From positions 1 through 50,675 of the forward strand of contig NZ_JBINJW010000019.1 of the NCBI RefSeq assembly GCF_043951855.1: 50,675 bases of DNA, in the 5' to 3' direction. Under the pieces are notes generated by a model. The model was not told where the DNA came from. It made no database searches and saw only the letters and a list, made by a program, of their open reading frames with translations. Source of the DNA: Proteiniclasticum sp043951855. GTDB taxonomy: Bacteria > Bacillota > Clostridia > Clostridiales > Clostridiaceae. The position numbers and the translations under genes were made by a program. Shown here piece after piece: positions 8,757-16,684 of this stretch. Position 1 is the stretch's first letter. Every line of letters starts with the position of its first letter.

Positions 8757-9479
8757 ATGAGAATTGCAATAATAGATGATGAAAAACCTGCCAGAGGAGA
8801 ACTGGAATATCTGCTCCGAATGGTGGAGAAGGATGCGGAGTTCACCCAGATCAGCAGTGGGGAGGATGCCCTGGACCATTTTTCAAGAGAGCGCTATGAT
8901 CTGCTTTTCATCGATATCAATCTTGGAGATATCAGTGGGACAACCCTTGCTTCCACGGCACGCAAACTGATGCCTGAAGCGGAAATCGTATTTGCCACAG
9001 CCTATAATACCTATGCAGAGAAAGCGTTTGAAGTGGAAGCCCTGTATTATCTTCTGAAACCTTATTCTGAAGACAAGGTGAAGCAGATGATGGAAAGGTA
9101 TCATGAGAAGAAAAGAGCCGAGCTTCCGGATATTAGAAAGAGCGGCATCGCCAGAATTCCATTGATCGTTGAAAAGAAGACAATCATGGTCTGCCTGAAG
9201 GATGTGGTATACATCGAATCACAGAACCGTGTCTGCGTCATTCATACGAAGAATGAAAAATATACCGATAACAACACCTTGAATTACTATGAGGAAAGAT
9301 TACAGAGCAAGGGATTCTTCAGAATCCAGAAAAGCTATATTGTGAATCTGGATTACATCACTGAAATCTCTCCCTGGTTCAACGGCACTTATTCGGTGAG
9401 ACTTAAGGGATTCAAGGATGTGGTTCTGCCAGTGAGCAGAAGGACCATAAGACAGTTAAGAGAACTAATCTGCATTTGA
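8757..9479 (+). CDS. LytTR-family response regulator
   Basis: A protein of 240 residues: an N-terminal receiver with the acidic pocket IIDDEKPARGE and phosphoacceptor Asp at about residue 53 (FIDINLGD), then a C-terminal LytTR DNA-binding domain (about 140-240; VVYIESQNRVCVIHT, FFRIQKSYIVNLDYI, LPVSRR). LytTR proteins bind paired direct repeats upstream of target promoters. The ribosome binding site GGAGG at 8744-8748 selects ATG 8757 over ATG 8739. It is paired with the kinase upstream, and the likely target is the cstA-like gene downstream, by analogy with BtsR and btsT. No convincing LytTR repeat pair was found in the 9,541-9,655 leader. Confidence 0.93.
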   Translation: MRIAIIDDEKPARGELEYLLRMVEKDAEFTQISSGEDALDHFSRERYDLLFIDINLGDISGTTLASTARKLMPEAEIVFATAYNTYAEKAFEVEALYYLLKPYSEDKVKQMMERYHEKKRAELPDIRKSGIARIPLIVEKKTIMVCLKDVVYIESQNRVCVIHTKNEKYTDNNTLNYYEERLQSKGFFRIQKSYIVNLDYITEISPWFNGTYSVRLKGFKDVVLPVSRRTIRQLRELICI

Positions 9480-9500
9480 CGCACGAGAATAAGCATTTCA

Positions 9501-9540
9501 CCCCGTTTTTGTGATAACCTTTACACGAAACGGGGTTTAT
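9501..9540 (+). terminator. Intrinsic terminator after lytR
   Basis: CCCCGTTTTTGTG (9501 onward) pairs with CACGAAACGGGG (to 9535), followed by TTTATTATT. It separates the two-component operon from the transporter gene, so the latter must have its own promoter. A 16-bp palindrome, AAATTATTAATAATTT, lies in that leader at 9569-9584. Confidence 0.82.
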
Positions 9541-9655
9541 TATTGGATGACTGTGATACCATGTACATAAATTATTAATAATTTAACAGAGAGTATAAGT
9601 CATGATATTTTTCTGTTGTTGTGTGAATCATAATTTATGAAAAGGGGATGTATCA

Positions 9656-11080
9656 ATGGTATCATTTTTAATCTGTCTTGCGATCCTCATCGGAGGATAT
9701 TTCATCTACGGTAAGTACACGGAAAAGAATTTCGGACCAGACGAGAGAGTTACGCCTGCAGTTTCCATGGCAGACGGATCTGATTATGTCGTCATGCCTG
9801 TATGGAGAGTATTTCTCATTCAGCTTCTGAACATTGCAGGCTTAGGTCCGATCTTCGGAGCGCTTGCAGGAGCACTTTGGGGACCTTCCGTATTTTTATG
9901 GATCACTTTCGGTACCATTTTCGCTGGTGCGGTACACGACTATCTGTCAGGCATGATTTCCATGCGTCATGGCGGAAAGACCATCGGGGAAATCGTGGGA
10001 ATCTATCTGGGACCTACAATGAAGCAGATCATGAGAGTATTCTCAGTGGTCCTTCTGGTTCTTGTGGGCGTTGCATTCTCCACAGGACCAGCTGCGCTGC
10101 TTGCCATGCTGACTCCGGATACACTGACCAAGTCCTTCTGGCTGGTTGTGATCATCGTCTATTATTTCATTGCCACTTTTGTTCCGGTGGATAAGATCAT
10201 CGGTAAAGTCTATCCGATTTTCGGATTAAGCCTTATCTTCATGGCACTGGGTGTTGCGGGTGGAATCATCCTTCAGGGATATACCATTCCTGAGATCACA
10301 CTGGCAAACCTGCATCCCAAGAACACGCCAATCTGGCCGATGATGTTCGTTTCTGTGGCCTGCGGAGCCATCTCAGGATTCCATGCCACGCAGTCTCCGA
10401 TCATGGCCAGATGCATGAATTCAGAAAAAGACGGCAGAAAGATCTTCTACGGAGCCATGGTTACTGAAGGGGTCATTGCACTGATCTGGGCAGCTGCTGG
10501 TGTTGCATTCTATGAATCCACTGGTGGTCTTCTGGCAGCAATGACAGAGCTTGGCGGTCAGGGACCAGTGGTCTATGATATTACTTCCAAGCTTCTCGGA
10601 CCAGTAGGATCCGTCTTTGCCATGATCGGCGTAATCGCCTGTCCGATCTCCTCAGGAGACACGGCGTTCAGAAGTGCAAGACTGGTTGTCGCTGACTGGT
10701 TCAATGTGGATCAGAAAGATGCAAAGAAGAGACTTATTCTCACACTGCCCATTCTCGGAATCGGTGCAGTACTGACTCAGATGGATGTGCAGATGATCTG
10801 GAGATATTTCTCCTGGAGCAATCAGACCCTTGCTATGATGGCATTATGGGCTGGAGCTGTCTATCTGTTCAGAAACAAGAAGAATTCCTGGACAGCATCC
10901 ATTCCGGCAACCTTCATGTCTGCTGTGAGTATGACGTATATTCTCATGGCGCCGGAAGGATTCAAGCTGAGCATGACCATCGCATATCCTGTAGGTATAC
11001 TGTTTGCGCTGCTCTGCTTCGGATTATTCGCAAGAATAACCTTCATCAAGGAGAAGCAGGAAGGCAAAATGGCTGCCTGA
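9656..11080 (+). CDS. CstA-family transporter (probable pyruvate or peptide uptake)
   Basis: A protein of 474 residues with a dozen or so hydrophobic segments and CstA signatures: NIAGLGPIFGALAGALWGP, HDYLSGMISMRHGG, GFHATQSPIMARCM and CPISSGDTAFRSARL. It is shorter than E. coli CstA and BtsT (about 700 residues), in line with the compact Gram-positive CstA-like proteins. Characterised members take up pyruvate (BtsT, CstA) or peptides. Its position after a LytS/LytR pair mirrors BtsSR-btsT of E. coli, so pyruvate is the favoured substrate (inference). The ribosome binding site AAAGGGGATG precedes ATG 9656. The neighbouring adhE consumes acetyl-CoA made from pyruvate. Confidence 0.88.
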   Translation: MVSFLICLAILIGGYFIYGKYTEKNFGPDERVTPAVSMADGSDYVVMPVWRVFLIQLLNIAGLGPIFGALAGALWGPSVFLWITFGTIFAGAVHDYLSGMISMRHGGKTIGEIVGIYLGPTMKQIMRVFSVVLLVLVGVAFSTGPAALLAMLTPDTLTKSFWLVVIIVYYFIATFVPVDKIIGKVYPIFGLSLIFMALGVAGGIILQGYTIPEITLANLHPKNTPIWPMMFVSVACGAISGFHATQSPIMARCMNSEKDGRKIFYGAMVTEGVIALIWAAAGVAFYESTGGLLAAMTELGGQGPVVYDITSKLLGPVGSVFAMIGVIACPISSGDTAFRSARLVVADWFNVDQKDAKKRLILTLPILGIGAVLTQMDVQMIWRYFSWSNQTLAMMALWAGAVYLFRNKKNSWTASIPATFMSAVSMTYILMAPEGFKLSMTIAYPVGILFALLCFGLFARITFIKEKQEGKMAA

Positions 11081-11105
11081 TGGAGAAAACGCCCATTTAT
11101 ATATA

Positions 11106-11158
11106 AGCAAATAAAACAGAAGGTGAATCCGAAAAATTCACCTTCTGTTTTATTTGCT
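11106..11158. terminator. Bidirectional terminator between cstA-like gene and adhE
   Basis: A perfect 23-bp inverted repeat (11106-11128 and 11136-11158) with a 7-base loop CCGAAAA. The stem base is AT-rich, so both strands end in T-rich tracts. It lies between two convergent genes and should stop transcription from both sides. Confidence 0.93.
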
Positions 11159-11161
11159 ATT

Positions 11162-13750
11162 CTATTTTCCGTAGTAGGCATTGAGATACATTTCCTTGAT
11201 TTCACGGATCAGAGGGTACCTTGGATTCGCTCCTGTGCACTGATCATCAAAAGCCTGAGAGGACATGTCATCCAGAGAACGTAAGAATTTCTTCTCTGAC
11301 ACACCCAGTTCCTGTATGGTGGACGGGATATCCAGCTTCTTCTTCAGTTCATCCAGAGCTTCAATGAGAAGCTCTGTTTTCTCTTCCTCGGTATCTCCAC
11401 CTAGTCCCAGATAATCGGCAATCCTTGCATATCGGAAAGTGATGTTCGGGTATTTGTACTGAGGGAATGCAGCCATCTTCACCGGACTCTCCTCCGCATT
11501 GAACCGGACCACTTCATCGATGAGCATCGCATTGGCAAGGCCATGGGATACATGATGGAAAGCGCCAAGCTTATGGGCCATGGAGTGACAGACACCGAGG
11601 AAAGCATTGGCGAAGGCCATGCCTGCCATGGTGGATGCATGAGCCATTTTCTCTCTGGCTTTTTCGTTGGTTTCCCCTTCCGTATAGCACAGAGGGAGGT
11701 ATTTGAAGATGAGGCGGATGGCTTCCAGGGCCAGACCATTGGTGTATTCCGATGCCAGAACAGAGACATAGGCTTCCATGGCGTGAACCAGAGCATCAAA
11801 TCCCGATGCTGCGGTGAGGCTTTTGGGGATCTTCATCATCAGCTCCGTATCGATGATGGCCATATCCGGTGTCAGTTCATAGTCTGCCAGGGGATACTTG
11901 ACGCCGGTCTTCTCGTCGGTGATGACGGCGAAAGGTGTCACTTCGGAACCTGTTCCTGATGTGGTGGGTACAGCGATGAAAGTGGCCTTCTCACCAAGCT
12001 TCGGGAAGGGATAGATTCTCTTTCTGATGTCCATGAAGCGCATGGCCAGGTCTTCGAAACGGACTTCCGGATGCTCGTAGAGGGTCCACATGATTTTCGC
12101 CGCATCCATGGGTGATCCTCCACCCTGAGCGATGATCACATCAGGCTTGTAGCTGAGCATCTCTTCTGCCCCTTTTTTCGCTGTGGCAAGGGTCGGATCC
12201 GGTTCCACATCGGTGAAGATTCGAAAGTCGATGTCCTGCTCTTCCAGCACCCGAATCATCTGATTGCAGTAGCCAAGATCATAAAGCACCTTATCGGTCA
12301 CGATGTAGGCTTTCTTTTTCTTCATGTCTTTCAGTTCTTTCAGTGCGATTTCAAGTGCTCCGTATTTGAAGTAGATCTTTTCAGGAACTCTGAACCAAAG
12401 CATGTTCTCTCTCCTCTCTGCCACTGTCTTGATGTTCAGAAGGTGCTTTACACCTACATTTTCACTGACGGAATTTCCGCCCCAGCTTCCGCAGCCCAGG
12501 GTAAGGGAAGGTGCCAGTCTGAAATTGTAGATATCCCCTATGGCTCCTTGGGAAGAAGGCATGTTGATGATGGTTCGGCCTGTCTTCATGCGGTTTCCGA
12601 AAGTCTCCATACGGTCCTTGGATCGGATCTGGTCGGTATAGAGAACGGAAGTATGTCCGAATCCGCCAAGCTTGACCAGCGCATCCGCCTTCTCCAGGGC
12701 ATCATGGAAATCAGAAGCTCTGTACATGCCGAGGATGGGGGAGAGCTTCTCGTGGGCAAAGGGTTCCTCCTCTGTGATGCTTTCCACTTCTCCGATGAGC
12801 ACCTTGCTGCTTTCTGGAATCTCTAGGCCTGCAAGGGAAGCGATGGTAGATGCGCTCTGACCTACGATATCTGCATTGATGGTTCCATTTTTCAGGATGA
12901 TCTTTCGAACTGCCTCGGTTTCCTCCTGAGACAGAAGATAGGCACCTCTTTCCGACAGCTCTTTCTTCACTGCTTCATAAACCTCATCCACTACGATGAT
13001 GGACTGCTCTGAAGCGCATATGACGCCATTGTCGAAGGTTTTGGAAAGAAGTATGGAGCTCACGGCCATTTTGATATGGGCAGTCTCATCGATGATGGCT
13101 GGCGTATTACCGGCACCAACACCAATGGCGGGTTTTCCGGAGGAGTAGGCTGCTTTCACCATACCAGGACCACCGGTGGCGAGGATGATGTCAGAAGAGG
13201 ACATGACCTTCTGTGTCATCTCAAGAGAAGGCTTGTCGATCCAGCGTATGATGCCTTCTGGTGCACCAGCTTTTACAGCGGCGTCAAGAATGACCTGGGC
13301 TGCAGCGATGGTGGATTTCTTTGCTCTGGGATGTGGAGAAAAGATGATGGCGTTTCTTGTCTTTAAGGCAAGAAGCGCTTTGAAGATTGTGGTAGAGGTG
13401 GGATTTGTGGTAGGGATCACCGCCGCCACCACACCGATGGGTTCAGCGATCTTGACCAGACCGAAGGAATCATCTCTTTCGATGACACCGCAGGTCTTAT
13501 CATTTCTATACTGATTGTAGATGTACTCAGAGGCAAAGTGGTTCTTGATGACCTTATCTTCAACAATGCCCATGCCTGTTTCTTCAACAGCCATTCTGGC
13601 TAAGGGAATTCTATGATTGTTTGCAGCCAGTGCTGCCTGCCTGAAGATTTCATCCACCTGCTGCTGGGAGAAAGCGGCGAATTTCTGCTGCTGTGCTCTG
13701 AGGTCCTCCATGGAAAGTTCCAGTTCCTCTACTGTGGTGATCGGATTCAT
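11162..13750 (-). CDS. adhE: Bifunctional acetaldehyde-CoA/alcohol dehydrogenase
   Basis: A protein of 862 residues, the normal AdhE size. The N-terminal half is a CoA-acylating aldehyde dehydrogenase with the active-site cysteine in DNGVICASEQS. The C-terminal half is an iron alcohol dehydrogenase with GGGSPMDAAK, the metal ligand region ASGFDALVHAMEAYVS, and histidines in GVCHSMAHKLGAFHHVSHG. It reduces acetyl-CoA through acetaldehyde to ethanol, recycling two NADH. The start at 13750 (AGGATG ribosome binding site, then the GTTGAAA spacer) is favoured; the open frame extends further upstream but would run through the promoter. Regulation by Rex is likely (see the operator entry). Confidence 0.96.
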   Translation of the reverse strand: MNPITTVEELELSMEDLRAQQQKFAAFSQQQVDEIFRQAALAANNHRIPLARMAVEETGMGIVEDKVIKNHFASEYIYNQYRNDKTCGVIERDDSFGLVKIAEPIGVVAAVIPTTNPTSTTIFKALLALKTRNAIIFSPHPRAKKSTIAAAQVILDAAVKAGAPEGIIRWIDKPSLEMTQKVMSSSDIILATGGPGMVKAAYSSGKPAIGVGAGNTPAIIDETAHIKMAVSSILLSKTFDNGVICASEQSIIVVDEVYEAVKKELSERGAYLLSQEETEAVRKIILKNGTINADIVGQSASTIASLAGLEIPESSKVLIGEVESITEEEPFAHEKLSPILGMYRASDFHDALEKADALVKLGGFGHTSVLYTDQIRSKDRMETFGNRMKTGRTIINMPSSQGAIGDIYNFRLAPSLTLGCGSWGGNSVSENVGVKHLLNIKTVAERRENMLWFRVPEKIYFKYGALEIALKELKDMKKKKAYIVTDKVLYDLGYCNQMIRVLEEQDIDFRIFTDVEPDPTLATAKKGAEEMLSYKPDVIIAQGGGSPMDAAKIMWTLYEHPEVRFEDLAMRFMDIRKRIYPFPKLGEKATFIAVPTTSGTGSEVTPFAVITDEKTGVKYPLADYELTPDMAIIDTELMMKIPKSLTAASGFDALVHAMEAYVSVLASEYTNGLALEAIRLIFKYLPLCYTEGETNEKAREKMAHASTMAGMAFANAFLGVCHSMAHKLGAFHHVSHGLANAMLIDEVVRFNAEESPVKMAAFPQYKYPNITFRYARIADYLGLGGDTEEEKTELLIEALDELKKKLDIPSTIQELGVSEKKFLRSLDDMSSQAFDDQCTGANPRYPLIREIKEMYLNAYYGK

Positions 13751-13764
13751 TTTCAACACATCCT

Positions 13765-13782
13765 TTGTTAATTTATTGACAA
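13765..13782 (-). promoter_or_regulatory. Rex-type redox operator in the adhE promoter
   Basis: TTGTTAA-TTTA-TTGACAA is an 18-bp near-perfect inverted repeat matching the Rex consensus TTGTTAAnnnnTTAACAA with one mismatch. It begins about 5 bases downstream of the adhE -10 box and covers the expected transcription start. Rex bound there at low NADH/NAD+ would block adhE, and rising NADH would release it. Confidence 0.8.
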
Positions 13783-13786
13783 TAAA

Positions 13787-13815
13787 AGCATAGCACCGGA
13801 AAAATGAAGAGTCAA
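13787..13815 (-). promoter_or_regulatory. adhE promoter
   Basis: On the minus strand, TTGACT (13815-13810) and TATGCT (13792-13787) are separated by 17 bases. Transcription should begin near 13780, inside the Rex-like operator, giving a leader of about 30 bases with the AGGATG ribosome binding site. Confidence 0.82.
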
Positions 13816-13832
13816 TGGAATCTCTTAAAATA

Positions 13833-13852
13833 TTGTGATAAAAATAACACAA
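13833..13852. promoter_or_regulatory. Second inverted repeat upstream of the adhE promoter
   Basis: TTGTG-ATAAAAATAA-CACAA is a 5-bp-arm inverted repeat centred about 28 bp upstream of the -35 box. It resembles a Rex or CRP/FNR half-site pair, but its spacing (20 bp overall) fits neither consensus exactly. It could be an activator or second repressor site. Only the inverted symmetry is certain. Confidence 0.35.
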
Positions 13853-14294
13853 TTATAATAAATGTAGAATTAAACGGTTACATATTTAAAAAGTTGATAA
13901 ATTAACTGAATAATTCAGTGAATTTGAAATTCTATTGCAATGTTTTTGCTGGAGGAAAACAGTGGAAACAGAGTATAAAATCGTTATTTTCGTTAAATTA
14001 ATAACGAATTAGATTGAAATGATAATTTTCGAATGAAAGTCTGAGATTCTGATGATTTGAAAATCATAGGATGTTTCTTTGCGTATGGATAAGGAAGTCC
14101 AGACCTGTCTTTCCATGATAAAGAATTCGCTCATTCACCCGTAATGAGCGAAATATAGAGAGAAACCGGTGAAAAGATTCTGAACAGAGTATTATAATTT
14201 CGTGATGTCCTTGTCTTCAGGAGGTTCTGTCTATATACTTTCCTATCGTGCAGAGAATTGCACGGAAAAATATCGATTCTGGAGGAAACTACTA
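13853..14294. other. 442-bp intergenic region between adhE and thiM, with hairpins
   Basis: No protein-coding signal was seen. The region is AT-rich and holds three inverted repeats: TCGTTATT/AATAACGA (13981-14007), TTCGCTCATT/AATGAGCGAA with loop CACCCGT (14126-14152), and CGTGCA/TGCACG (14247-14264) in the presumed thiM leader. A TATAAT at 14193-14198 is the likely thiM -10 box, but its -35 is poor. No TPP riboswitch signature was found. Confidence 0.5.
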
Positions 14295-15134
14295 ATGAAG
14301 CATATAGATCAGATTATAAAACTAATGGACAAAGCCAAGCAGGAGAATCCACTGGTGGATTTCCTGATAAATTATGTCACCGCCAATGAGCTCACCAGCA
14401 TCACATCCTACTTCGGTGGAACACCTGTAATGACAGATGATCCCATTGATGCGGCTGAAGTGGTGGAATACGCCAAGGTGGATGCTCTGGTGTTCAACAT
14501 CGGAACTGTGACCAACAAGCAGGTCAATGCCATGATCGAAGCGGGAAGGAAAGCCACTGAGCTGGGCATACCCATCATTCTTGATCCAGTGGCAGCCGGA
14601 GCGACACCCTTTAGATCAGCTTCCATAAGAAGAATGCTGGAGGAACTTAAGATTTCCGTAATCAAGGGAAATCTTGCAGAAGTAAAGGCGTGCCTTGGGG
14701 TGGAAACCACATCCAAGGGGGTGGATTCCAATGAAGATGAATCGGAAGCGGAGAAGTATGTGGTTGCCCTGGCGAAGAAGTATAACTGCGTAGTGGCTAT
14801 GACAGGCATAGAAGATGTGATCAGTGATGGAAATCGTGTAGCACGCATCAGAAACGGATCGGAAAACCTTCCAAAGGTCATCGGTACCGGATGCACCATA
14901 GGCGCTCTTGTCGGCACCTTCAGTGGTGTCACGGATGATTACTTCTACAGTGCCATGACGGGTGTCATCATCATGGGAATTGCGGGAGAGATTGCCGATA
15001 CCATGAGAGAAAAGGGAGACGGATATTACACCTACAAGCATCATCTTCTAGATACACTTTCCATTCTGACCAATGAGCAGGTAAGAGAAAGAGCGGATAT
15101 CGTTGATGTTGCTTATGAGGATCTGGCGGTTTAG
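14295..15134 (+). CDS. thiM: Hydroxyethylthiazole kinase
   Basis: A protein of 279 residues from ATG 14295, chosen because GGAGG at 14281-14285 directly precedes it; the frame is open further upstream without a good site. It has ThiM family signatures: NYVTANELTS near the N-terminus, PIILDPVAAGAT, ISVIKGNLAEV, and the active-site motif VIGTGCTIGAL with the conserved Cys. ThiM phosphorylates 4-methyl-5-(2-hydroxyethyl)thiazole in thiamine salvage, with the active site at trimer interfaces. A second thiM-like gene follows after 9 bases in the same operon. No thiE or thiD is nearby, so the locus is salvage-only as far as the window shows. Confidence 0.9.
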   Translation: MKHIDQIIKLMDKAKQENPLVDFLINYVTANELTSITSYFGGTPVMTDDPIDAAEVVEYAKVDALVFNIGTVTNKQVNAMIEAGRKATELGIPIILDPVAAGATPFRSASIRRMLEELKISVIKGNLAEVKACLGVETTSKGVDSNEDESEAEKYVVALAKKYNCVVAMTGIEDVISDGNRVARIRNGSENLPKVIGTGCTIGALVGTFSGVTDDYFYSAMTGVIIMGIAGEIADTMREKGDGYYTYKHHLLDTLSILTNEQVRERADIVDVAYEDLAV

Positions 15135-15143
15135 GAGGATACT

Positions 15144-15962
15144 ATGAAACTGAAGGAAGAGATGAGAAAACTCTATGCATTGAAGTTTGAGGAAAGGTAT
15201 CCTCTGGTCTGTTTTCTGACCAATTACGTCACAGTTCTGGACCTGGTGGATATGTGCATTCATTCCGGAGGATCACCAGTTCTGACAGATGAGATCTCGG
15301 AAGCCCATGAAATGGTGGAGTATTCAGGCTCTGATGCCGTGGTGATGAATTTCGGCACCATTAACAGAGAATATCTGGATATCATGACCATGACGGGGAT
15401 CACGGCCAATAGAGCAGGTGTTCCGGTGATTCTGGATCCTGCTGCCATCACAGCATCTTCTTTCAGAAAATATGCCATCAGCCATCTTCTTGAAAAGGTG
15501 AAGGTATCCATTCTCAAGGGTAATCTCGGTGAAATCAAATTCATCCTGGGATATGACACAAAGAACAAGGGAATTGATTCCTTTGAGGATGAACGGGATG
15601 GAGAGAAGTACTGCATTGAACTGGCAAAGAAGCTGGATACGGTGGTGGTCATGACGGGGAAGACGGATATCATCACAGATGGAGAAAGAGTGGCAAGAGT
15701 TTCAAACGGGAATGCAAGACTCAAGAAAATCTGTGGAGCCGGTTCTTCCGTGGCTTCCATCATGGCGACTTACTCCGGCCTTACGAAGGACTACTTCCTG
15801 AGTGCCACCTTAGGTGCGGCGGTCATGGGAGTGGCTTCGGAAATTGCGGAAGATAGAATGAAGGAGAAAGACGGTATCAGGACATTCAAATCCTATGTCC
15901 ATGATGCGGTCTCCATGCTGAGCCTGGAAGAGCTCATGGAAAGAGTGCATGTGGAAGGATAA
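15144..15962 (+). CDS. ThiM-like kinase paralogue with altered active site
   Basis: A protein of 272 residues, clearly related along its length to the upstream ThiM (shared LTNYVT, PVILDPAAI, VSILKGNLGEIK). In the active-site loop the family motif GTGC is replaced by GAGSS (KICGAGSSVAS), so the conserved cysteine and preceding threonine are lost. The gene has a strong AGGAGG site and an intact frame, so it is not an obvious pseudogene. It may act on another substrate or form mixed trimers with the first ThiM. It is translated 9 bases after its neighbour's stop. A hairpin terminator follows. Confidence 0.82.
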   Translation: MKLKEEMRKLYALKFEERYPLVCFLTNYVTVLDLVDMCIHSGGSPVLTDEISEAHEMVEYSGSDAVVMNFGTINREYLDIMTMTGITANRAGVPVILDPAAITASSFRKYAISHLLEKVKVSILKGNLGEIKFILGYDTKNKGIDSFEDERDGEKYCIELAKKLDTVVVMTGKTDIITDGERVARVSNGNARLKKICGAGSSVASIMATYSGLTKDYFLSATLGAAVMGVASEIAEDRMKEKDGIRTFKSYVHDAVSMLSLEELMERVHVEG

Positions 15963-15971
15963 CCATATATG

Positions 15972-16012
15972 GCGGATATGAACCGATTTCAGAGGTTCAT
16001 GTCCGCTGTTTC
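15972..16012 (+). terminator. Terminator after the thiM pair
   Basis: GCGGATATGAACC (15972-15984) pairs with GGTTCATGTCCGC (15994-16006), followed by TGTTTCC. The stem is 13 bp with one G-U pair. The T tract is short, so efficiency may be moderate. Confidence 0.65.
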
Positions 16013-16047
16013 CTTATGATTTTTTTGAGATTTGGAATCCTCGACCA

Positions 16048-16076
16048 TTGCAAAATTCTTCAGAATACACTAAGAT
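16048..16076 (+). promoter_or_regulatory. Promoter of tRNA-Thr
   Basis: TTGCAA (16048-16053) and TAAGAT (16071-16076) with 17-base spacing, ending 20 bases before the tRNA. Confidence 0.65.
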
Positions 16077-16096
16077 ATATGAGTACGAGTTAATAC

Positions 16097-16172
16097 GCTA
16101 CTATGGCTCAGTCGGTAGAGCAGCTGATTCGTAATCAGCAGGTCGGCGGTTCGATTCCGCCTAGTAGCTCCA
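16097..16172 (+). tRNA. tRNA-Thr (anticodon CGU), integration site
   Basis: A 76-base gene with acceptor GCTACTA/TAGTAGC, discriminator T, encoded CCA, D loop with GGTAGAGC, anticodon stem-loop CTGATTCGTAATCAG (anticodon CGT, threonine ACG codon) and T arm GGCGGTTCGATTCCGCC. Its last 49 bases are repeated exactly at 32668-32716, so an element integrated here and restored the 3' half of the tRNA. Confidence 0.97.
16124..16172. repeat. attL: 49-bp direct repeat within tRNA-Thr
   Basis: The stretch from the anticodon arm (CTGATTCG...) to the CCA end is identical to 32668-32716. It is the left attachment site of the integrative element. Confidence 0.95.
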
Positions 16173-16176
16173 GTTA

Positions 16177-16228
16177 GAACAAGGTATATCAATGCTTACA
16201 GCGTTTGGTTTATCTTGTTCATTTTTTA
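16177..16228 (+). terminator. Terminator after tRNA-Thr, supplied by the element
   Basis: GAACAAG (16177-16183) and CTTGTTC (16214-16220), extended by neighbouring pairs, are followed by ATTTTTTAT. It lies inside the element, 4 bases past attL, so the integrated element provides the tRNA's new terminator. Confidence 0.75.
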
Positions 16229-16247
16229 TATTGAGGAAAATTGCCTG

Positions 16248-16269
16248 AAATGGGTACTAAATGGGTACC
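16248..16269 (+). repeat. Left array of the 11-bp repeat AAATGGGTACT (2 copies)
   Basis: AAATGGGTACT (16248-16258) and AAATGGGTACC (16259-16269) are back to back. The same unit occurs four times near the other end (32511-32554). Position and strict 11-bp phasing suggest arm-type binding sites for the integrase. Confidence 0.85.
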
Positions 16270-16312
16270 ACAATGCTATGGATTGTTTCTTTTGGATGGA
16301 AGGGGGTTCAAT

Positions 16313-16660
16313 ATGATCATAGAGATTAAGGATTATGACACTGTAGAGGCAGTAAGAGCTCTAGAAGAGCTGAACATAAACTTTAAAATTCGAGATGACA
16401 GAGAAGTATCATGGATAGGAGATAGTCTTCTGCAGGCTTTATTCGATATTACGGAGGTCGGAGACGATGTAAGGGACGATCTGATCATGAATATTCCGAA
16501 AATGGCAGCCGAAATCGATTGGATGCTTTATGAAGGGGGAAGTGCAAAGCTCACGCTGATAGATGGGCTAAGAAAGGAATTCTTTTACAACTATCTCAGG
16601 AGAAGAATCCAGGAGATCAGTAAAGAGAATGGTGTAGTGTCGATTTTCACAAGGTTATAG
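16313..16660 (+). CDS. Small protein of unknown function at the element's left end
   Basis: A protein of 115 residues. ATG 16313 follows the purine-rich GAAGGGGG; the frame is open further upstream, but that part runs through the 11-bp repeats and has no ribosome binding site. The product is acidic with no membrane segment or recognised motif; its N-terminus alternates beta-like and helical stretches (IIEIKDYDTVEAVRALEELN). It converges on the integrase gene and ends 25 bases from it. It may be an element-borne accessory factor. I do not recognise the family. Confidence 0.6.
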   Translation: MIIEIKDYDTVEAVRALEELNINFKIRDDREVSWIGDSLLQALFDITEVGDDVRDDLIMNIPKMAAEIDWMLYEGGSAKLTLIDGLRKEFFYNYLRRRIQEISKENGVVSIFTRL

Positions 16661-16684
16661 AAAAAAGGATATCTACAGATACCC
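16661..16684 (-). terminator. Terminator of the integrase transcript
   Basis: Read on the minus strand, GGGTATCT and AGATATCC flank a 2-base loop and are followed by TTTTTT. It starts directly after the integrase stop and separates it from the convergent small gene. Confidence 0.7.

Noticed and set aside
13751..13852. N-terminal extension of AdhE in the open frame
   Set aside because: The extension would run through the promoter and Rex-like site and has no ribosome binding site. The normal AdhE N-terminus starts at 13750.
14193..14294. TPP riboswitch upstream of thiM
   Set aside because: The conserved CUGAGA and the distal GAACCUG-type motifs are absent.
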